The translations under genes and the position numbers were made by a program. This document shows, piece by piece, positions 7,525-10,675 of a DNA stretch of 10,675 bases (position 1 is the first letter of the stretch; every line of letters begins with the position of its first letter). This DNA is from Crenotrichaceae bacterium (GTDB lineage: Bacteria; Pseudomonadota; Gammaproteobacteria; Methylococcales; DRLZ01). The notes under the pieces are model-generated. The model had not been told where the DNA came from. It saw only the letters and a list, made by a program, of their open reading frames with translations, and did not search any database. The stretch is from assembly GCA_011322755.1 (NCBI GenBank), contig DRLZ01000022.1, positions 1 through 10,675 on the forward strand, given 5' to 3'.

Positions 7525-8163
7525 TCAGGTTTGAAGAAAATCAGTCAATTTTCCTTTGCCATAACGAAAAACCTCAGGTGTATCCTCCATAAACGAAATA
7601 ATGGTTGTCGGCTGATATCCAATGTAACCGGAATCAATCACTAAATCGATCTGATGTTCAAGTTGTTCACGGATTTCCCAGGGCATCTCAAGCGCATCAC
7701 TTGTTCCTGGCAGAATCAATGTTGAGCTAAACAAGGGCGCATCAAGATTGTCAAGAAGATCAAGTGCAACTTTATGGTCTGGTATTCGAAATCCAACACT
7801 TTTACGCTTTGCGTGCTGCAATCGTTTTGGCAATTCACGCGTTGCCTTCAATACGAAAGTATAAGGTCCAGGTGTCAGCGCCTTGATCATCCGGTGCGCA
7901 TCGTTCGCAATCTTACCAAACTTGGCTATTTCTGCCATATTTCGGCAAACCAGCGTGAAATTATGCTGATTGTCTAACTGTCTGATTGCACGGATACGCT
8001 CCAGAGACTTTTTGTCATCAACGCGACAGGCAAGTGCATATGAAGAATCCGTTGGGTAGGCAATCACCGCACCATCATTCAATATGTCCACTGCGCGATG
8101 AATCAACCTTAGCTGTGGATCGTCTGGATGAATTTCAAAATATTGCGCCAAAGCAATCACCAT
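7525..8163 (-). CDS. yciO: YciO-like protein of the YrdC/Sua5 family
   Basis: The product belongs to the YrdC/Sua5 fold, whose best-known members make threonylcarbamoyl-AMP for the t6A modification of tRNA. Its sequence follows E. coli YciO closely: YFEIHPDDPQLRLI near the start, GAVIAYPTDSSYALAC (31-46), RIRAIRQLDNQHNFTLVCR (56-74), TPGPYTFVLKAT (97-108), KSVGFRIPD (121-129) and GYQPTTIISF (183-192). YciO proteins differ from TsaC at several active-site positions, so t6A synthesis should not be assumed. At 212 aa it is close to YciO (about 206). The ATG at 8163 lacks a Shine-Dalgarno sequence, and a TTG at residue 5 would better match the usual short N-terminus. It is the first gene of the minus-strand run, 26 bp ahead of the protease gene. 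Confidence 0.9.
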   Translation of the reverse strand: MVIALAQYFEIHPDDPQLRLIHRAVDILNDGAVIAYPTDSSYALACRVDDKKSLERIRAIRQLDNQHNFTLVCRNMAEIAKFGKIANDAHRMIKALTPGPYTFVLKATRELPKRLQHAKRKSVGFRIPDHKVALDLLDNLDAPLFSSTLILPGTSDALEMPWEIREQLEHQIDLVIDSGYIGYQPTTIISFMEDTPEVFRYGKGKLTDFLQT

Positions 8164-8199
8164 ACCATGTTAAATAAATGCCATCATGACAACTATCAC

Positions 8200-8242
8200 A
8201 CAAGAGTGCAATGCAGAGATCAGGAACCAGATTCACTCTTGT
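8200..8242. repeat. 9-bp inverted repeat, with a third copy at 8335-8343
   Basis: ACAAGAGTG at 8200-8208 is the exact reverse complement of CACTCTTGT at 8234-8242, with 25 bp between. A further exact CACTCTTGT lies at 8335-8343. Within the spacer an imperfect six-base pair (ATCAGG / CCAGAT) could extend the structure. The arrangement resembles operator half-sites or a structured leader for yciO. No factor is recognised. Confidence 0.6.
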
Positions 8243-8284
8243 TGAAAAAATAACACCTGACTCACTCAGCAAAAAAGTGTACAT

Positions 8285-8320
8285 TGTTCGCGCATTGTAA
8301 TAATGCAACGAACATATTTT
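8285..8320 (+). other. Imperfect hairpin followed by a T-tract upstream of the phosphofructokinase gene
   Basis: TGTTCG (8285-8290) pairs with CGAACA (8309-8314), and GCATT (8292-8296) pairs with AATGC (8302-8306), with a small internal bulge and a 5-nt loop. The plus strand continues TATTTTTT. It has the shape of a weak intrinsic terminator or attenuator, or it may be a palindromic operator. There is no plus-strand gene just upstream that needs termination. Confidence 0.45.
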
Positions 8321-8348
8321 TTAGAATCTGTCCACACTCTTGTACAGG

Positions 8349-8377
8349 TTCTAACATCATTCACCAACATTTATAAA
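8349..8377 (+). promoter_or_regulatory. Candidate promoter for the phosphofructokinase gene
   Basis: TTCTAA (8349-8354) and TATAAA (8372-8377) are 17 bp apart. The -10 box is good and the -35 box is poor. Transcription would start only about 8-10 nt before the ATG at 8394, giving a very short leader, consistent with the lack of a Shine-Dalgarno sequence there. This is a weak prediction. Confidence 0.3.
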
Positions 8378-8393
8378 ACAGATACATTTACTC

Positions 8394-9623
8394 ATGAATA
8401 CTCCAAAAAAAGTTGCAATTCTAACCGCTGGTGGTTTAGCACCATGCCTCAATTCAGCCATTGGCAGCCTCATCGAGCGCTACACAGAAATCGACCCTTC
8501 AATTGAGATTATCTGTTATCGCAGCGGCTACAAAGGACTATTACTTGGCGATGCTTACACGGTAACGCCTCAGGTTCGGGAAAAAGCAGGTCTGCTTCAT
8601 CAATTTGGCGGCTCACTCATTGGCAACAGCCGGGTTAAGCTAACCAATGTTGATGATTGTATAAAACGGGGGCTGGTAAAAGAAGGCGAAAACCCACAAA
8701 AAGTGGCAGCTGACCAGCTCATCCAAGACGGCGTGGATATTCTGCATACGATTGGTGGTGACGATACGAATACTGCCGCTGCAGATCTAGCTGCATTCCT
8801 GGCTGACAATGATTATGGCCTGACTGTAATTGGTTTACCCAAAACCGTCGACAATGACGTGATCCCGATCAAACAATCACTTGGCGCCTGGACTGCTGCG
8901 GAACAAGGTGCTCGTTATTTTCAAAATGTCGTTGCAGAAAACAATTCCAATCCACGCATGTTGATTGTTCATGAGGTGATGGGCCGCAGTTGCGGCTGGC
9001 TTACAGCGGCAACAGCAACTGAATACCGAAAGCTGCTGGATCAAAAACATTGGCTACCTGAATTAGGTCTGGATCGCATGACTTACGAAGTTCACGGTGT
9101 TTTTATCCCTGAAATGGAAATTGATCTTGCTGCTGAAGCTCAGCGCCTGCGCTCAGTAATGGATGACGTTGACTGTGTGAATATTTTTGTTTCTGAAGGC
9201 GCTGGCGTTGAATCAATTGTGGCTGAAATGCAGGCAAAAGGCGAGGAAGTGCCCAGGGATGCCTTTGGGCACGTGAAACTGGATGCAGTCAACCCTGGAA
9301 AATGGTTTGGTGAGCAATTTGCCGAAATGATTGGTGCAGAGAAAACCCTAATACAAAAATCAGGTTATTTCGCACGCGCATCTGCTTCAAATGTCGAAGA
9401 CATCAGAATCATCAAATCATGCGCTGACCTCGCTGTTGAATGTGCTTTTCGACGTGAATCCGGAGTCATCGGTCACGATGAAGAACGTGGTAATATTCTG
9501 CGTGCAATTGAATTTCCACGCATTAAAGGTGGAAAAGCGTTTGATATTGATGTTGACTGGTTTGGTCAGCTACTCAGTGATATTGGTCAAAGCAAAGGCG
9601 CAAAGTTATCGGTTGCGCATTAA
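8394..9623 (+). CDS. Pyrophosphate-type 6-phosphofructokinase
   Basis: The enzyme phosphorylates fructose 6-phosphate to the 1,6-bisphosphate. The sequence favours pyrophosphate over ATP as donor: GGDD (121-124) replaces the GGDG of ATP enzymes, and the loop PKTVDND (149-155) has Lys where E. coli ATP-PFK has Gly. Both substitutions are known markers of PPi dependence. Asp153 is the expected catalytic base, and MGRSCGW (196-202) is the usual substrate-binding motif. The 409-aa length and the start KKVAILTAGGLAPCLNSAIG recall the family found in rhizobia and some autotrophic or methylotrophic proteobacteria. PPi enzymes are reversible and can serve gluconeogenesis or sedoheptulose-phosphate cycling. 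The ATG at 8394 has no Shine-Dalgarno sequence. It is transcribed alone, against both neighbours, and ends at a strong terminator. Confidence 0.95.
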   Translation: MNTPKKVAILTAGGLAPCLNSAIGSLIERYTEIDPSIEIICYRSGYKGLLLGDAYTVTPQVREKAGLLHQFGGSLIGNSRVKLTNVDDCIKRGLVKEGENPQKVAADQLIQDGVDILHTIGGDDTNTAAADLAAFLADNDYGLTVIGLPKTVDNDVIPIKQSLGAWTAAEQGARYFQNVVAENNSNPRMLIVHEVMGRSCGWLTAATATEYRKLLDQKHWLPELGLDRMTYEVHGVFIPEMEIDLAAEAQRLRSVMDDVDCVNIFVSEGAGVESIVAEMQAKGEEVPRDAFGHVKLDAVNPGKWFGEQFAEMIGAEKTLIQKSGYFARASASNVEDIRIIKSCADLAVECAFRRESGVIGHDEERGNILRAIEFPRIKGGKAFDIDVDWFGQLLSDIGQSKGAKLSVAH

Positions 9624-9654
9624 TCATATGCGTCAATCGCTTCGTTGAGGAATA

Positions 9655-9688
9655 CCGGGATGGTATGGCTCCATCCCGGGTGGTTTTC
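9655..9688 (+). terminator. Intrinsic terminator of the phosphofructokinase gene
   Basis: A perfect 9-bp GC-rich stem, CCGGGATGG (9655-9663) and CCATCCCGG (9671-9679), encloses a 7-nt loop and is followed by GTGGTTTTC. It begins 32 bp after the stop codon. On the minus strand no T-run follows the stem, so it mainly serves the plus-strand gene. Confidence 0.85.
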
Positions 9689-9700
9689 TAATCAGTTAGC

Positions 9701-10474
9701 CTAAGCAAGAAACTGATGCGTATTGATTAATGTCATCGGACGATTCGTCACTGCTTGTCTGTCTTGTGCCGTGTTGTATCCCCAACTCGCCAGATAAAGC
9801 CTGATATCCTGTAACTGCTGATGCTGAATCACGGTTTCAAGTGTCGGTAATCGATCTTCAACAAAGCAAATCGTCTGGTCAGGATATTTTCCAAGTAAAG
9901 ACAAGAGTACTTCGGGCTTGCTCATGTTTTGATCCAGCCCAAAAATACACGCGTCTGCCAACTCAATCTTGTTTGCCTGCAAAATCTGTTTTACAAACCG
10001 TGTTTGTTTGGTTGTGACGATATACCATGTTGCAAAGGTATTGAGTTTCTCTAGTTTTTCAGCCATTTCAGGAAACAATGGATTCATCGCTATCCATTCT
10101 TGCAAGTCATTCTTTATCCATGTATCCCTGGTTTTTCCAAATAATTCTTTGAGCGCTTCGATATTCAGATTTTCATTTTGAATCGCTGTTTTGATCTGCT
10201 TGGCGTAATTGTCAAGCAACCGATCATGGTGGATTCCCTGATAGAGTAACCGCATGATAATAATTGCTTCATACCCAGTTTCCAAAGCCGGACGAACACG
10301 ACGAAAAGCATCCAGCAACACCTGATCAGGCAACACACCTGTCATCTCATTCCAGACATGTGTTGCGGCCTTCCAGCCTGTAATACCGGTTTCAACTGCG
10401 CTATCACAGATAACGCCATCAAAATCGAGTGCATAGATATGGTCTGCTGAAAATTTCACTGTTTTTTTAAACAA
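9701..10474 (-). CDS. HAD-superfamily hydrolase, phosphatase-like
   Basis: The 257-aa product shows the HAD core motifs in order. Motif I is ALDFDGVICDS, with Asp17 as nucleophile and Asp19 as acid/base. Motif II is YIVTTKQ (Thr154/155), the motif III lysine is in MSKPEVL (Lys187), and motif IV is CFVEDRLPT (Glu206-Asp207) for magnesium. A helical cap of roughly 130 residues lies between motifs I and II, as in C1-capped phosphatases. It recalls a family known from cyanobacteria, but not the standard Gph/CbbZ type. Phosphoglycolate is an attractive substrate given the glc genes, yet this is only inference. The start is TTG at 10474, 15 nt after the stop of the upstream phosphatase gene, with a weak ribosome site. 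A GTG at residue 6 is possible. The two genes probably form an operon. Confidence 0.88.
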   Translation of the reverse strand: MFKKTVKFSADHIYALDFDGVICDSAVETGITGWKAATHVWNEMTGVLPDQVLLDAFRRVRPALETGYEAIIIMRLLYQGIHHDRLLDNYAKQIKTAIQNENLNIEALKELFGKTRDTWIKNDLQEWIAMNPLFPEMAEKLEKLNTFATWYIVTTKQTRFVKQILQANKIELADACIFGLDQNMSKPEVLLSLLGKYPDQTICFVEDRLPTLETVIQHQQLQDIRLYLASWGYNTAQDRQAVTNRPMTLINTHQFLA

Positions 10475-10489
10475 CTTGACTGGTATGGA

Positions 10490-10675
10490 TCACATAAACG
10501 GTAATAATTGCTCGAATATTTTTCCGTTCGTTGCCAATATCTGCTTAGGAAATATCCCTTGATTACCTTGAAAGTCGGTCACTGTTGCGCCAGCCTCTTG
10601 CGCAATCACCGCCCCAGCAGCAACATCGTATAAATTCAACTCCTGCTCCCAGAATGCATCGACCTGTCCATCCGC
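10490..10675 (-). CDS. Inositol monophosphatase family protein, C-terminal part (partial at window edge)
   Basis: The last 61 codons of a minus-strand gene are present and the 5' part lies beyond the right edge. The visible peptide begins ADGQVDAFWEQELNLYDVAAG and continues with AQEAGATVTDFQGN. This is the C-terminal signature of the Mg-dependent IMPase/CysQ/SuhB superfamily. The Asp in LYDVAAG is the conserved metal ligand (usually WD, here YD), and EAG plus D-x-x-G follow as expected. The substrate cannot be told from this fragment; inositol phosphate, 3'-phosphoadenosine 5'-phosphate, sugar bisphosphate and histidinol phosphate are all possible. It stops 15 nt before the HAD gene. Confidence 0.88.
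   Translation of the reverse strand, partial: ADGQVDAFWEQELNLYDVAAGAVIAQEAGATVTDFQGNQGIFPKQILATNGKIFEQLLPFM

Larger units (their letters stand above)
8164..8393. promoter_or_regulatory. Divergent control region between yciO and the phosphofructokinase gene
   Basis: These 230 bp hold no convincing gene and must carry promoters in both directions. They are A/T-rich and contain a 9-bp inverted repeat with a third direct copy, and a separate T-tract hairpin, each listed on its own. On the minus strand a weak candidate promoter for yciO is TTGCAC (8206-8211), 17 bp, then CATGAT (8183-8188) with an extended TG. No riboswitch class was recognised. Confidence 0.6.

Noticed and set aside
7510..7530. 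Inverted repeat ACCTGA/TCAGGT between yciO and the protease gene
   Set aside because: The stem is short, has a bulge and overlaps the yciO stop codon, and no T-run follows on the minus strand. It is not a convincing terminator.
1..10675. Search for a mobile element, defence system or horizontally acquired island
   Set aside because: No transposase, integrase, toxin-antitoxin pair, attachment site or marked change in base composition was seen. The genes are core metabolic and housekeeping types.

Overview
The window looks like an ordinary chromosomal stretch of a mid-GC proteobacterium, most likely a gammaproteobacterium. This rests on close recall matches of GlcD, GlcE, GlcF and the YciO-like protein to their E. 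coli counterparts, on the proteobacterial order yciO-like / M50 protease / scpA / scpB / rluB, and on a proteobacterial-style rRNA leader. No transposase, integrase, CRISPR array or tRNA was seen. The species cannot be named from the sequence alone.

Layout. Positions 1-128 (minus strand) carry a near-consensus sigma70 promoter followed by a small GNRA-capped hairpin and a boxA antitermination element. This is the promoter and leader of what is probably an rRNA operon running off the left edge. From 153 to 8163 eight genes all read on the minus strand and are tightly packed. In transcription order they are a YciO/Sua5-family protein, an M50 site-2-type membrane protease, scpA, scpB, rluB, then glcD, glcE and glcF. 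scpA overlaps scpB, and scpB overlaps rluB, both out of frame. The scpB/rluB overlap contains a 9-bp tandem repeat read as two different peptide repeats.

Positions 8164-8393 form a divergent control region with several inverted and direct repeats. A PPi-type phosphofructokinase gene reads on the plus strand (8394-9623) and ends at a clear intrinsic terminator. On the minus strand from the right edge come the 3' end of an inositol-monophosphatase-family gene and a HAD-superfamily hydrolase, both converging on the phosphofructokinase gene.

How the genes relate. GlcDEF oxidises glycolate to glyoxylate. A HAD phosphatase that might act on a phosphorylated metabolite and a reversible PPi-dependent phosphofructokinase lie nearby. 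This set would suit an autotroph or C1-user that must salvage 2-phosphoglycolate, but that link is inference. ScpA and ScpB are the non-SMC subunits of the chromosome-condensing SMC-ScpAB complex, and RluB modifies 23S rRNA. The most unusual points are the acidic N-terminal extension of ScpB, the dual-coded repeat shared by ScpB and RluB, the probable rRNA promoter placed 25 bp after glcF with no visible terminator between, and the repeat-rich yciO-pfp spacer.
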